From: Vicinamibacteria bacterium
GTDB lineage: Bacteria > Acidobacteriota > Vicinamibacteria > Fen-336
DNA length: 64,000 bases
Direction of reading: 5' to 3'
Assembly: GCA_025994075.1 (NCBI GenBank)
Contig: JAMQGV010000005.1
Coordinates: forward strand, 1-64,000
Below the pieces are notes generated by a model. It saw only the letters and a program-made list of their open reading frames with translations, was not told where the DNA came from and made no database searches. Positions 37,430 through 46,650 of the stretch are shown in pieces. The position numbers were made by a program, and so were the translations under genes. How positions within the stretch are numbered: position 1 is the first letter of the stretch; each line of letters opens with the position of its first letter.

Positions 37430-38845
37430 TCAGCGCCCGGGCTGGCCGCCCTCGACCCAGGCCGGGCGCTCGCCCGAGTCCAGCAGCGCCCGCAGCGGGG
37501 CGACGAGCTGCTCGACGGCGTCCGCGAGGTGGGCGTAGTCGAGGGTCTGCGGCTCGTCCGAGGGACGGTGGTAGTCGGCGTGGAGCCCGAAGCTGGACAC
37601 GGTGTGGGCCACGACCCCGCGCACCGCGAGCGGGTAGTTGTCGGAGCGGCGGAAGAAGTTCTCGCCCGGCCGCGGGTCGGCGACCAGCCGCGCGCCGCGG
37701 CCGGCCAGCCACGGCCCCAGCGTCGAGCGCTCGAAGCCGGTCAGCCAGAGGTGGCGCTCGGGCACCATCGGGTCGGGCCGGCCCAGCATCTCGAACTGCA
37801 GGTTGGCGACGATCCGCGCGAGCCGCACCGGCGGGTCCTCGCGGAACGAACGCGAGCCGTGGCCGCCCTTCTCCTCCGAGCCGTAGAGCGCGACCAGCAG
37901 CGTGCGGCGGGCGGGGCCTCCCTGGGCCAGCCGCCGGGCCAGCTCCAGCACCGCGGCGACGCCCGAGGCGTCGTCGTCCGCGCCGTTGAAGATGGGGTCG
38001 CCGCCCGCCTCTCCCTCGCGGACGCCGAGGTGGTCGAGGTGGGCGGAGAGCAGCACGGCCTCCCCGTCGTCGCCCGTGCCGGGCAGCATCGCCACCGCGT
38101 TCCAGGTCGCCTCCCGCACCGGCTCGGCGAGCGTGGCGCCGAGCCGGACCGGGGTTCCCTCCGGCAGCAGGGCGAACGCCGCACTGGCCTCGCGTCCGAG
38201 CAGCACCAGGCCGCGCGGCTGCACCGGGACCCGGGCCAGCTCGGTCGCCGCGCTCGGGGGCCGGCCCGCCAGCGAGTCGCGGAAGCCGGCGACCGCGGGC
38301 GCGTCGGCGACCAGCACGGCGGCCGCGCCGCCCTCGAGCAGCTCGAACAGCACGCCCAGCCCGGCGCGGCCCGCCGCCGGGTCGAGCGTCGCCAGCACGA
38401 CCTTGCCCGCGACCTCGTCTGCCGCTGCGCCCGGCCGCAGCCGCACCAGCGGTCCCTCGACGGGCGGCGCCGAGAGCCGGTAGAACGCGGCCGCCGGACC
38501 GTGCTCGAAGCGGTGGCCGCCGGCCTCGACGAAGGGCGCTCCCGCGAACGGCTGGCGCACGAGTTCCACGCTTTCGACGAAGCCGCCCGTGGTGGCAGCG
38601 CCCTGCAGCCCCGCCGCGCGCAGCATCGCCGCGGCGTACTCGGCCGCGATCCGCTCCTCGGCGCTGCCGCTGGCCCGGCCGCGCAGCGCGTCGCCGGCGA
38701 GGAACTCGACGTGCGCGCGCAATCGTTCGGCCGGCGCGACCTCGTTGCCGGCGGCTGCCGCCACCGTTGCCCACAGGCCCACGCAGGCCACGCCGACGAC
38801 GCGAACTCCCACTCGTCTCCCTCCGGACATGGGGTGATCCCGCAT
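37430..38845 (-). CDS. Secreted M28-family zinc aminopeptidase
   Basis: This 471-residue protein has a signal peptide (about 10-35) and an M28 catalytic domain with a PA-type insert (about 115-250). Metal-binding segments are LSAHLDHLG near 266-274, NGADDDASG near 287-295, YGSEEKGGHGS near 320-330 with the catalytic Glu pair, and YHRPSDEPQ near the end. In the fourth ligand position the protein has QFEMLGR, where many relatives have NxDMVG. It would cleave N-terminal residues from peptides in the periplasm. ATG at 38845 is preceded by GGAG; ATG at 38830 is an alternative. Confidence 0.85.
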   Translation of the reverse strand: MRDHPMSGGRRVGVRVVGVACVGLWATVAAAAGNEVAPAERLRAHVEFLAGDALRGRASGSAEERIAAEYAAAMLRAAGLQGAATTGGFVESVELVRQPFAGAPFVEAGGHRFEHGPAAAFYRLSAPPVEGPLVRLRPGAAADEVAGKVVLATLDPAAGRAGLGVLFELLEGGAAAVLVADAPAVAGFRDSLAGRPPSAATELARVPVQPRGLVLLGREASAAFALLPEGTPVRLGATLAEPVREATWNAVAMLPGTGDDGEAVLLSAHLDHLGVREGEAGGDPIFNGADDDASGVAAVLELARRLAQGGPARRTLLVALYGSEEKGGHGSRSFREDPPVRLARIVANLQFEMLGRPDPMVPERHLWLTGFERSTLGPWLAGRGARLVADPRPGENFFRRSDNYPLAVRGVVAHTVSSFGLHADYHRPSDEPQTLDYAHLADAVEQLVAPLRALLDSGERPAWVEGGQPGR

Positions 38846-38910
38846 GCTAACCGCTCCGCCCTCGACAGCGCGCCCGGGTCGGGCGTATAAGCCGGGCGGA
38901 GGGTTCCCCG

Positions 38911-39552
38911 ATGCGCACTGCTCGTCTCGCCCCGGCGCTGGCCGTCGCTCTGGCCGGCATGAGCCTCGTCTCCTGCCAGAAGGAGGGCGCCCCCGCGCGC
39001 ACCACGGCGGGTCCCACTGGCGGGAGCGCTCCGCTCGCGTTCGACCCTGCCGTGCGGATCGCCTGCGTGATCGGGCCGGCCGAGGGCGTCGTGCCCCACG
39101 AGCTCGCGGTTCGCGCCGCCGCGTCGGGCGGCAACGGGTCCTTCGCCTTCGCGTGGAGCTTCGGCGACGGCGCCAGCGCCAGTGGCCCCGACGTGCGCCA
39201 CACGTACGCCGCTCCGGGCACCTTCAGCGTGACCGGCAGCGCCAGCAGCGGCGGCGCCAGCGCGAGCTGCCGCGACACGATCCGCGTGTACGAGCGCCTG
39301 ATCAACAATTGCCGCGGCTTCGGCGCCAGGGGGCCGGCGCCGCTGCGGGTGGCGTTCGTCGCCCAGGCGAACTACTGCGAGGACTCGGGCTGCCGCTTCG
39401 CGTGGGACTTCGGCGACGGCACCCAGGTCGCCGGCAAGGGCCTGATGCGGCCCGAGCACGACTTCGTCGCGCCCGGGGTCTACGACGTCGTGGTGACCGC
39501 GCAGACCGGCGCCGCCCGCGACACGTGCACGGTCCGGGTCGAGGCCCAGTAG
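38911..39552 (+). CDS. Lipoprotein with two PKD domains
   Basis: This 213-residue lipoprotein has a lipobox with Cys22 (LVSC), a Thr/Gly-rich spacer, and two PKD-type beta-sandwich repeats: FAFAWSFGDGASA...HTYAAPGTFSVT near 77-110, and CRFAWDFGDGT...HDFVAPGVYDVVVTA near 160-200. PKD domains mediate binding to other surface proteins or polysaccharides. Extra cysteines in the repeats suggest disulfides. GGAGGG lies before the ATG, and TATAAG sits at 38886-38891 as a likely -10. It is divergent from the M28 gene and is followed 3 bp later by an SDR gene. Confidence 0.8.
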   Translation: MRTARLAPALAVALAGMSLVSCQKEGAPARTTAGPTGGSAPLAFDPAVRIACVIGPAEGVVPHELAVRAAASGGNGSFAFAWSFGDGASASGPDVRHTYAAPGTFSVTGSASSGGASASCRDTIRVYERLINNCRGFGARGPAPLRVAFVAQANYCEDSGCRFAWDFGDGTQVAGKGLMRPEHDFVAPGVYDVVVTAQTGAARDTCTVRVEAQ

Positions 39553-39555
39553 AGC

Positions 39556-40392
39556 TTGCCCGACCCGCTCGCCGTCCGCACCGTGCTGGTGACCGGGGCC
39601 ACCTCGGGGATCGGGCTGGCGACCGCGCGGGCCCTGGCGGCGCAAGGCGTGAACCTGGTCGTGCTCGGCCGCGACGCGGAGAAGGTGAAGCGGGTGCGGG
39701 CCGGACTCGTCGAGCAGGCCGCCAACCCGCGGGTCGAGTCGGCGGTCTGCGACCTCTCGAGCGGCGAGGCGATCGCCGCCTTCGCGCGTCGCTTCCTCGC
39801 CGACCACCAGGAGCTGCACGTGCTGGTCAACAACGCGGGCGTGTGGAGTTCGCGGCGCGAGTTGACGCCGGAAGGGCACGAGCGCACCTGGGCCACCAAC
39901 GTGCTCGGCTATCACCGGCTGACCCGGGCGCTCGAACCCGCGCTGCGGGCGGCGCGCCAGGCGCGGGTGGTGAACGTCGCCTCGCGGCTCGCGCGCGGCC
40001 TCGACCTCGACGACCTGCGCTTCGAGCGGCGGCCGTACGACGGCGTCGCCGCCTACGCGCAGAGCAAGCAGGCCAACCGGATGTGGAACCGCGCCCTGGC
40101 TCGCCGCCTGGCCGGCAGCGGCGTCACCGCCAACGCGGTCCACCCCGGGGGCGTCGACACGGGTCTCTTCTTCAAGGGCGGCGGCCTCAAGGGCCTGCTG
40201 GGCGGCCTGTACATGAAGCTGTTCGGGCGCACCGCGGAGCAGGGAGCCGACACCGTGGTGTGGCTGGCGGCCGACCCCGCGGTGAAAGGCCAGACCGGCG
40301 GCTACTACGCCGACCGACAGCGGCGCCGCTGCGCGTTCGAGGACGAGGCGGCCGAAGAGCGGCTGTGGGCGGCGCTGGAGGCAGCCGGCTGA
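39556..40392 (+). CDS. Short-chain dehydrogenase/reductase, retinol-dehydrogenase-like
   Basis: This 278-residue NAD(P)-dependent oxidoreductase has the SDR motifs TGATSGIG at about 14-21, NNAGVWSS near 94-101, and YAQSK at about 170-174 with the catalytic Tyr and Lys. The substrate-binding end (HPGGVDTGLFFKGGG) resembles animal retinol dehydrogenase/WW-domain oxidoreductase relatives rather than fatty-acid reductases. The true substrate cannot be told from sequence. The start is taken as TTG at 39556, 3 bp after the PKD gene; there is no good ribosome site, so coupling to the PKD gene is likely. Confidence 0.85.
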   Translation: MPDPLAVRTVLVTGATSGIGLATARALAAQGVNLVVLGRDAEKVKRVRAGLVEQAANPRVESAVCDLSSGEAIAAFARRFLADHQELHVLVNNAGVWSSRRELTPEGHERTWATNVLGYHRLTRALEPALRAARQARVVNVASRLARGLDLDDLRFERRPYDGVAAYAQSKQANRMWNRALARRLAGSGVTANAVHPGGVDTGLFFKGGGLKGLLGGLYMKLFGRTAEQGADTVVWLAADPAVKGQTGGYYADRQRRRCAFEDEAAEERLWAALEAAG

Positions 40393-40403
40393 GAGCATGT
40401 TTT

Positions 40404-40431
40404 TTGACTTGATCCGCCGCCGCGGTCTAAC
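40404..40431 (+). promoter_or_regulatory. Promoter of the 524-aa secreted protein
   Basis: TTGACT inside a T-rich stretch, a 16-bp spacer, then TCTAAC. It lies about 85 bp before the ATG at 40517. The T6 run just before it may also serve as a terminator tail for the SDR gene. Confidence 0.45.
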
Positions 40432-40516
40432 CTATTGGGTGTCGGCCGCTTAGGGCGACATCGACCCATGACCCGCCCCGCTCCTGCCGGGAGTCCGGGC
40501 GCACACCGGAGGACAA

Positions 40517-42091
40517 ATGAAGCTGCTGCACGGAGCCGTGGTCGCGACGGCCCTGGCACTCGCGGCCGGAGACGCACAGGCGGCCGCCTCGTGCCAGGCG
40601 CTGCAGAAGAAGGATCCGAACCTCGTCTGCCGCCTCGGCGCCTATGCGCCGGCGCGCTTCTACCGGCCCGGCCTCAAGAAGCCGGCCGACGTCGTCACGA
40701 TGCTGCAGAAGGAGAAGGCGCGCGTGATCGCGCTGCTGCAGACGGCGCCGCTGCCGCGCCCGGTGGCGAGCGCCGCGGACGCCGAGGCGCTCTACGGCGC
40801 CATGCTGGCGGCCGCCGAGGCGCAGCCGGCGGCGCTGATCCGCATCGGCGGTCCGGGCGGCCACTCCGCCGAGTTCCCGTTCATGGCGCTGCGCGACTGG
40901 AAGACCGGCAAGGACCGGCTGAAGGTGCCGCAGGGCGGCGCCACCGCCATCAAGTGGGGCGGTGATCCCAAGGGCTTCGAGGCCTTCGAGGTGCCGTTCA
41001 AGTGGGACGGCTGGGACTGGAAGCTGTACGTGCCGTTCGCGTGCGGCAACTTCTGGCTGGAGGCGGAGAAGGTCGAGCTGGTGAAGCCGACCGTGAGCGT
41101 CAGCTCTGGCGACGTCTGCTTCGGCCAGCCGGTGCCGCTCTCGGTGAAGGCCACCGGCGCCGAGAAGATCGAACTGACCGTCGACGGCCAGACGAAGGCG
41201 ATGGCCTCGACCGACTCGATCCCGACCACGCTGGGCACGCTCGGCCTCGGCGACCACACCGTCAGCGTCAAGGTCACCAGCAAGGACGGCCTGTCCGAGA
41301 CGGCCAGCGCCCGCGCCGTGGTGAAGACCTGCGCCCCCACCTGTGACGCGGTCACCGTGACGCCCGACCGCATCCGGCTGCGCAACACCGTCGACGTCGC
41401 GGCCCGCGCCTCGGTCAACCCCGCCTACGGCGGCAGCCAGTCGATCCGCCAGATCGTCGTCACGGTCAACGGCCCGGCCGGCACCCAGATGAGCTTCGAC
41501 GGCGCGACCGGCTCGAAGAGCTGGAAGCCCGAGGCGATCGGCGACTACACGATCACCGCGGTCGCCACCGACAGCCTCGGCCAGCAGAGCGCGGCGTGTA
41601 CGACGGCGAACCTGCGCGTCGACCGGCCCGCGGTCGTTCCGTTCGGCGCGGCGTTCGTCGGCAAGGAGCGCCTCGAGCAGGAGTACGAGGACGCGGGCCG
41701 GCTGCTCGCCACGGGCGTGTGCTCGGCCATCTTCGGCGCCAAGGGCGGCGCGCTGTTCGCCATCGGCGAGACCGGCGACTTCGAGCTCGCCGCCGGCGTC
41801 AAGGTCAACCTCGAGGAGGGCGACCGCGGCGAGGCCACCTCGATCTTCGTCGACGCGGCCGCGCAGCGCCTGCTCGGCCGCGGCTTCATCGGCGGCGGTC
41901 TCTCGGCCTGGGACCTGACCGAGTCCGACACCCGCTCGATCGGCGCGCTGATCCAGGGCGGCATCGACCTCGACTCGAAGGGCAAGTTCCAGTTCACGGT
42001 CGAGGGCCGGCTGCCGTTCAACAAGCTCGACGACGTCGACAACAACTACCAGTTCTGGGGCGGCATCCGCATCCGTCCGGCCCAGCGCTAG
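40517..42091 (+). CDS. Secreted multidomain protein with Ig-like repeats and a possible C-terminal barrel
   Basis: This 524-residue protein has a signal peptide (ATALALAAGDAQA, cleavage near 23) and an N-terminal domain with Lys-rich helices (about 30-190). Two Ig-like or PKD-like sandwiches follow (about 190-275 and 280-375), each with paired cysteines. A C-terminal region of amphipathic strands (about 385-524) resembles an outer-membrane barrel: FELAAGVKVNLEEGD, GFIGGGLSAWDL and FQFTVEGRLPFNKL. It does not end in the usual aromatic residue. GGAGGA precedes the ATG by 4 nt. Unknown family; a cell-surface or adhesion role is only inference. Confidence 0.7.
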   Translation: MKLLHGAVVATALALAAGDAQAAASCQALQKKDPNLVCRLGAYAPARFYRPGLKKPADVVTMLQKEKARVIALLQTAPLPRPVASAADAEALYGAMLAAAEAQPAALIRIGGPGGHSAEFPFMALRDWKTGKDRLKVPQGGATAIKWGGDPKGFEAFEVPFKWDGWDWKLYVPFACGNFWLEAEKVELVKPTVSVSSGDVCFGQPVPLSVKATGAEKIELTVDGQTKAMASTDSIPTTLGTLGLGDHTVSVKVTSKDGLSETASARAVVKTCAPTCDAVTVTPDRIRLRNTVDVAARASVNPAYGGSQSIRQIVVTVNGPAGTQMSFDGATGSKSWKPEAIGDYTITAVATDSLGQQSAACTTANLRVDRPAVVPFGAAFVGKERLEQEYEDAGRLLATGVCSAIFGAKGGALFAIGETGDFELAAGVKVNLEEGDRGEATSIFVDAAAQRLLGRGFIGGGLSAWDLTESDTRSIGALIQGGIDLDSKGKFQFTVEGRLPFNKLDDVDNNYQFWGGIRIRPAQR

Positions 42092-42145
42092 TCGGTCCCG
42101 GTCCGGCGCCGGGGCCCGCGAGGCTCCGGCGCCGCCAGACGTGAC

Positions 42146-42178
42146 GAGGGGCGGCACTCCCGCGGGAGGCCGCCCCTC
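42146..42178. terminator. Strong bidirectional hairpin
   Basis: GAGGGGCGGC pairs with GCCGCCCCTC (10 bp, perfect). The inner part, CTCCCGCGGGAG, can extend the fold. It lies between the convergent 524-aa protein and mgtE stops. Confidence 0.7.
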
Positions 42179-42199
42179 TCGTGCTTCCGGCCGGAGCGA

Positions 42200-43396
42200 C
42201 TACAGAAGGAACGCGGTTGCCAGGCCGAGGAACGCGCCCATGCTGACCACGTCGGTCGCGGTGGTCAGGAAGATCGACGACGCCGTCGCCGGGTCGGCGC
42301 CGAGCCGCTTCAGGGTCAGCGGGATCACGGCGCCGGAGACGCCGCTGATCACGCACGAGACCGCCATCGCCGCGACCACGATCAGGCCCAGCCCCAGCGC
42401 GTGCGGGTTGCCCTGGCCCGACGCGTAGGCCCACATGCCGGCGCCGGCCACCAGGCCGACGACCGCGCCGTTGCAGAGGCCCAGCAGCCCCTCCTTGAGC
42501 ACGCTGGCCCAGGCCTGGTCGGGCCTCAACTCGCCGAGCGTCATCGCCCGCAAGGTGACCGCGAGCGCCTGGCAGCCGGTGTTGCCCGACTGGCCCGCGA
42601 GCACCGGCAGGAACACGGCCAGCACGACGATCTGCTCGAGCGTGTGCTCGAACAGGCCGACCACGGCGGCGGCGACGAAGGCCGTCAGCAGGTTGAGTTG
42701 CAGCCACGGGTGACGGAACTTGAACGAGCGGGCGAACGGCGTGCCGACCCGCTCCTCCTTCTCGACACCGACCATCGCGCCGGCCTGGGCCGAGATCTCG
42801 AACGCCTGCTCCTCGAACATCGTCTGCCCGCGCACGACGCCGAGCAGGTGGCCCTCCGCGTCGCACACCGGGTAGATGGGGAAGTGGCGGGTGACCACTT
42901 CCCGCATCGCATCCTGCAGCTTCGTCTCGGGCTTCAGGTGGAACGGGTCGGGGATCATCACCTCGGCCAGCGTCTGGTCGGGCCGCGCGAACAGCAGCTC
43001 GCGGAAGGCGACGAGGCCGGCCAGCCTGCCGTCCGAGGTGGTGACCAGGATGTAGATCACCATCCGCTTCTTGACGGTCTCGCGCAGCGTCTCGGTGACG
43101 GCGGCGATCGTCTCGTCGGGGCGGAACACCGCCGCCGGCCGCTCCATCAGCCGGCCCACCGTGTCGTCGGGGTAGGAATGGCCCTTGAGCCAGAGCTGGC
43201 CCTGGCCGAACGGCGTCGCCTCGGCGATCGCCAGCCGCCGGTCCTCGGCGAACTCCTCGAGGATGTCGACCGCGAGCCCCGTCGGCAACTGGCCGAGCAG
43301 CCCCGCGATCGTCGCGTCGCTCACTTCCCACAGCCGCTCGGCGGCGGTGCGGGGGTCGAGATTGCGCAGGTCGTCCAGCAGTTCCTGGTCGGGCAT
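42200..43396 (-). CDS. mgtE: MgtE-family magnesium transporter
   Basis: This 398-residue protein takes up Mg2+. It has a short helical N domain (about 1-90), a pair of CBS domains (about 90-205) that sense Mg2+, and a membrane part with five helices (about 235-398). The pore signature is LPVLAGQSGNTGCQALAV near 275-292. The N domain is shorter than the roughly 130 residues usual in characterised MgtE. It follows the M1 peptidase gene by 36 bp on the same strand; a TAACCT hexamer lies 8 nt before the ATG. Confidence 0.88.
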   Translation of the reverse strand: MPDQELLDDLRNLDPRTAAERLWEVSDATIAGLLGQLPTGLAVDILEEFAEDRRLAIAEATPFGQGQLWLKGHSYPDDTVGRLMERPAAVFRPDETIAAVTETLRETVKKRMVIYILVTTSDGRLAGLVAFRELLFARPDQTLAEVMIPDPFHLKPETKLQDAMREVVTRHFPIYPVCDAEGHLLGVVRGQTMFEEQAFEISAQAGAMVGVEKEERVGTPFARSFKFRHPWLQLNLLTAFVAAAVVGLFEHTLEQIVVLAVFLPVLAGQSGNTGCQALAVTLRAMTLGELRPDQAWASVLKEGLLGLCNGAVVGLVAGAGMWAYASGQGNPHALGLGLIVVAAMAVSCVISGVSGAVIPLTLKRLGADPATASSIFLTTATDVVSMGAFLGLATAFLL

Positions 43397-43432
43397 GGCC
43401 GGGGAGGTTACTACTACCCGCGGCCGTTTCGG

Positions 43433-45094
43433 CTACGGAATGCGCTCGGCCAGTTCGGCGTCCATCAGCAGGAGGAAGTCGGGGTCGAAGGCGATCGACG
43501 TCGGGCGGTCCGGCAGCGGGACCTCGAACTGCTGCCGGCGCTGCGCGAGTTCGAGCGTCACGACGCGGCGCCCGGACTCCCCCGGCAGCTCGATCGCGAC
43601 CTGCAGCGGCATCGCGTAGGGCACCTGCGGCTGGAGCTGCTCGACGTCGAGCCGGAGCTGGCCGGCCGCCGGGTCGTGCCGCCACGTCGCGCGCAGCTTG
43701 ATCATCCCGCCGCGCGTCAGCCACTGGTCGAAGAACACCTTCAGGTCGCGCCCGGATGCCGCCTCCATCGCGCGCCGGAAGTCGTCGGTCGTGGCGTGGC
43801 CGTCGCGGTGCTCGCGGTAGTAGGCGCGGATGCCCTGCCAGAACGCCTCGTCGCCGACGACGCCGCGCAGCATGTGCAGCACCCAGCCGCCCTTGCGGTA
43901 GGTGCCGACGCCGCTCAGCACCTTCGACATGTCCGCCAGCTCGTCGTGCACGATCCGGTAGTCCGGGTTCTTCGCGTCGAACTCGCGGATCGCGTCGCGG
44001 TCGGCGCGCAGGCCGGCCACGAACGCGTCGCGGCCCAGCTCGTGCTCCACGAACAGGTGCGTGAAGTAGGTCGCGAAGCCCTCGGACAGCCACACGTCGT
44101 CCCAGTCGGACTCGGTGACCGCGTTGCCCCACCACTGGTGGGCGATCTCGTGCACCCGCACCCGCCACCAGCGCGGGCTCGCGGGATCCGCGACCGAGTC
44201 GTCACCGTAGAAGATCGAGGTCGCCACCTCCATGCCGCCGCGCACGCCGTTGGCCTGCACGTGGGCGAGCCGCTCGTACGAGTAGGGCCCCACGCGGTCC
44301 TCGAAGAAGTCGAGCGCGTCGCGGGTGGGCTCCGCGAACGCGCGGAAGCCGGTGTCGCGGTCCTGCGGATAGACCCAGCTCTCGATCGGACGGCCGCGCC
44401 AGGCGGGACGGTGCTCGACGGCGAAGCGGGCGACGCCGACGGCGTACAGCCAGGCCGGGATCGGCACCGACTGGCGCCAGCGCGTGCGCCGCAGGCCCTC
44501 GCCCAGGTCCGTCTCCTCGACCAGCAGGCCGTTCGAGACCACCTGGTAGTGAGCCGGAGCGGTCACGGTCATCTCGCTCGCGGCCTTCTCGTAGGGGTGA
44601 TCGATCACCGGCAGCCAGTGGCGCGCCTTGACCGGCCAGTTGTCGGAGAAGAACGTGCGGTCGCCGTGCTTGTTGGGGGCGATCAGCAGCCCCGTCGCCG
44701 GCACGCCGCCGTAGCGGACGGCGATCCGGCGCCCGTCCCCGGCGCGCCCGGCGCCGCCCAGGTCGACCTTCAGCCGCTCCCCTTCGTGGACGAAGCGGAG
44801 CGGCCCGGCGTCGTCGCGCACCTCGGAGACCCTCATGCCGCGCCCCGTGCCGGGCGACTCAGCGACCAGGTCGAGCTCCAGCGTCGAGATGCCGTCGCGG
44901 GCGAAGCGCAGTCGAACGGCCGCCTCGCCTTCGATGCGGTCGCTCTCGTCGGAGAGCGTCAGCGCGAAGGAGTAGTCGAGCACGTCGATTCCGGGCTGGC
45001 GCGGGTAGGTGTCGGCGCCGAGCGGCGCCGCACACGCGAGCAGCGCGCCGAGCAGCGCGACGAGCAGCGCGGCCCGGGCCCTGGCGCGCGTCAA
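43433..45094 (-). CDS. Secreted M1-family aminopeptidase
   Basis: This 553-residue zinc peptidase has a signal peptide (ALLVALLGALLACAAPLGA, about 9-27). The M1 exopeptidase motif appears as VRGGMEVAT near 284-292, and zinc is bound by HEIAHQWW at about 314-321 with the second-motif Glu in LSEGFATYF near 337. It removes N-terminal residues from peptides. It starts at TTG 45094, which overlaps the TGA of the Xaa-Pro peptidase gene upstream; a GGAGGA sits 5 nt before. The two peptidase genes are thus tightly coupled. Confidence 0.9.
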   Translation of the reverse strand: MTRARARAALLVALLGALLACAAPLGADTYPRQPGIDVLDYSFALTLSDESDRIEGEAAVRLRFARDGISTLELDLVAESPGTGRGMRVSEVRDDAGPLRFVHEGERLKVDLGGAGRAGDGRRIAVRYGGVPATGLLIAPNKHGDRTFFSDNWPVKARHWLPVIDHPYEKAASEMTVTAPAHYQVVSNGLLVEETDLGEGLRRTRWRQSVPIPAWLYAVGVARFAVEHRPAWRGRPIESWVYPQDRDTGFRAFAEPTRDALDFFEDRVGPYSYERLAHVQANGVRGGMEVATSIFYGDDSVADPASPRWWRVRVHEIAHQWWGNAVTESDWDDVWLSEGFATYFTHLFVEHELGRDAFVAGLRADRDAIREFDAKNPDYRIVHDELADMSKVLSGVGTYRKGGWVLHMLRGVVGDEAFWQGIRAYYREHRDGHATTDDFRRAMEAASGRDLKVFFDQWLTRGGMIKLRATWRHDPAAGQLRLDVEQLQPQVPYAMPLQVAIELPGESGRRVVTLELAQRRQQFEVPLPDRPTSIAFDPDFLLLMDAELAERIP

Positions 45095-46539
45095 CGCTTC
45101 CTCCGCAGCGCCTCGAAGCCCGCGTCGTCGAGCGCCGGCAGCGCCTGCTGCACGCCGCCCCGGCCCACCTCGGCCTCCAGCGCGTCGAGCTCGACCGGCA
45201 GGAACGCCGTGAAGTTCTCGACGCCGTCCGCGGTGACCACGACCGTGTCCTCGTAGCGGATGTAGAGCGTCTCCTCGGGCACCCACAACTGCGGGTCGAC
45301 CGAGAACACCTGGCCCGGCTTCAGCGGCCCGCCGCGGTAGGACCCGACGTCGTGCACCGCGAGTCCGACCGGGTGGGAGAACACGCCGCCGCTCGTCTCC
45401 AGCATCTTGCGCGCGGCCTGCTCGTAGGCGGGTTTCGAGAAGCGGGTGCGGGCCAGCACCGGGGCCATCGCCTCGCGTGCCTCCGCCAGGATCGCGTCGA
45501 CGGTGACGCCGGGGCGGATGCGGGCGAGCACGGCCTTGTGCCACTCGAGCACGAACTGCAGCAGCTCGCGCTGCCACGGGGCGTAGCGCCCGGAGACGGG
45601 CCACATGCGTGCCACGTCGCTCACGTAGTAGCGGTAGTCCGGCGCGTAGTCCATCAGCACCAGGTCGCCCTTCTGCAGTTGCCGGTCGTTGCGGTAGTAG
45701 TGGCCGTTCCAGATGTTGGCCGTGCCCGAGGCGGTGATCGAGCGGTAGCCGTCGAGCCGCGAGCCGTGGACCTGGAACACGAAGCGGGCCGCGGCGTCGA
45801 GCTGGTACTCCCAGGCGCCGGGCGTCGTGCTGCGCATCGCGGCCAGCAGCCCGAGGCCGGAGAGCTGCGCCGCCCGCCGCAGCAGCACGATCTCGCGCTC
45901 GCTCTTGACGCTGCGCAGCTCGTCGAGCACGGGCGTCAGGTCGCGCAGCGTCGCGCGCGGGTTGCGCTGTCGCAGCAGCTCCGTGAAGCGCACGTGGCGA
46001 GGCAGGCCGCCGTCCCACGGGTCCGCGGCCGCCGCCGTGTGGGCGGCGCGCAACTCGTGGCGCTGGTCGGCGTGGCCTTCGGCCGGCGCGCTCTCCGCCC
46101 AGATCTCGAACCGGGCGTCGCCCAGCGGCCACGCCGTGCCCATCTCGGTGGTGGGCCGCACCTCGTCGACGCCGGTCAGCTCGCGCACGCGCGCGCCGTC
46201 GTCGGCCGAGAGCACGCGGCCCTCGGAGCGCTCGAGGCGCTCGTTGCGCGGCGGCAGGTAGAGCGTGACGCGGCGGTCACGGCCGTCCAGCAGCAGGTAT
46301 GCGCCCGGGGTCTCGATGCCCGAGAGGTAGTAGAAGCTGTTGTTCTGGCGCGGGAGCTGGAAGCCGGTGACCGGGCCGCTGCCCTGGACCACCGCCACGC
46401 CGCCCGTGCCGATGCGGTCGAACACGGCGTCCCACCGCGCGCGGAACTCCGCGGGGGGGAAGTCCGACTGGTAGTGCTGGGCGGGAGCCAGCGGCGCGGC
46501 CACCAGCAGCAGCGAGCCGAGTGCGAGTCGAGCCTTCAC
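45091..46539 (-). CDS. Secreted Xaa-Pro aminopeptidase (M24B)
   Basis: This 482-residue enzyme cleaves residues that precede proline. It has a signal peptide (about 3-20), an aminopeptidase-P N domain (about 30-180), and a pita-bread catalytic domain. Metal ligands are MDYAPD near 295-300, SDVARMW near 306-312, HPVGLAVHDVG near 394-404, and RYEDTVVV near 444-451. In place of the common VEPG motif it has SVDPQLWVPEE, with Asp instead of Glu, as in a subgroup of the family. GTG at 46539 is chosen because GGAGGT lies 6 nt before it and the signal peptide follows. It is coupled to the M1 gene by overlapping stop and start codons. Confidence 0.85.
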   Translation of the reverse strand: MKARLALGSLLLVAAPLAPAQHYQSDFPPAEFRARWDAVFDRIGTGGVAVVQGSGPVTGFQLPRQNNSFYYLSGIETPGAYLLLDGRDRRVTLYLPPRNERLERSEGRVLSADDGARVRELTGVDEVRPTTEMGTAWPLGDARFEIWAESAPAEGHADQRHELRAAHTAAAADPWDGGLPRHVRFTELLRQRNPRATLRDLTPVLDELRSVKSEREIVLLRRAAQLSGLGLLAAMRSTTPGAWEYQLDAAARFVFQVHGSRLDGYRSITASGTANIWNGHYYRNDRQLQKGDLVLMDYAPDYRYYVSDVARMWPVSGRYAPWQRELLQFVLEWHKAVLARIRPGVTVDAILAEAREAMAPVLARTRFSKPAYEQAARKMLETSGGVFSHPVGLAVHDVGSYRGGPLKPGQVFSVDPQLWVPEETLYIRYEDTVVVTADGVENFTAFLPVELDALEAEVGRGGVQQALPALDDAGFEALRRKR

Positions 46540-46650
46540 CAAGCGGACCTCCCCGGGTTGTTCGCGGATTCCGCGCGAAAGCATGGCAGGCCGCACGGCC
46601 GATCGCCACCCTCGGGCGCCCCCGCGCGAACGTCGCCCGCGGCGCAGCCG

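Noticed and set aside
42200..43432. A magnesium riboswitch before mgtE
   Set aside because: Only 36 bp separate mgtE from the upstream peptidase gene, too short for an M-box or ykkC-type structure.
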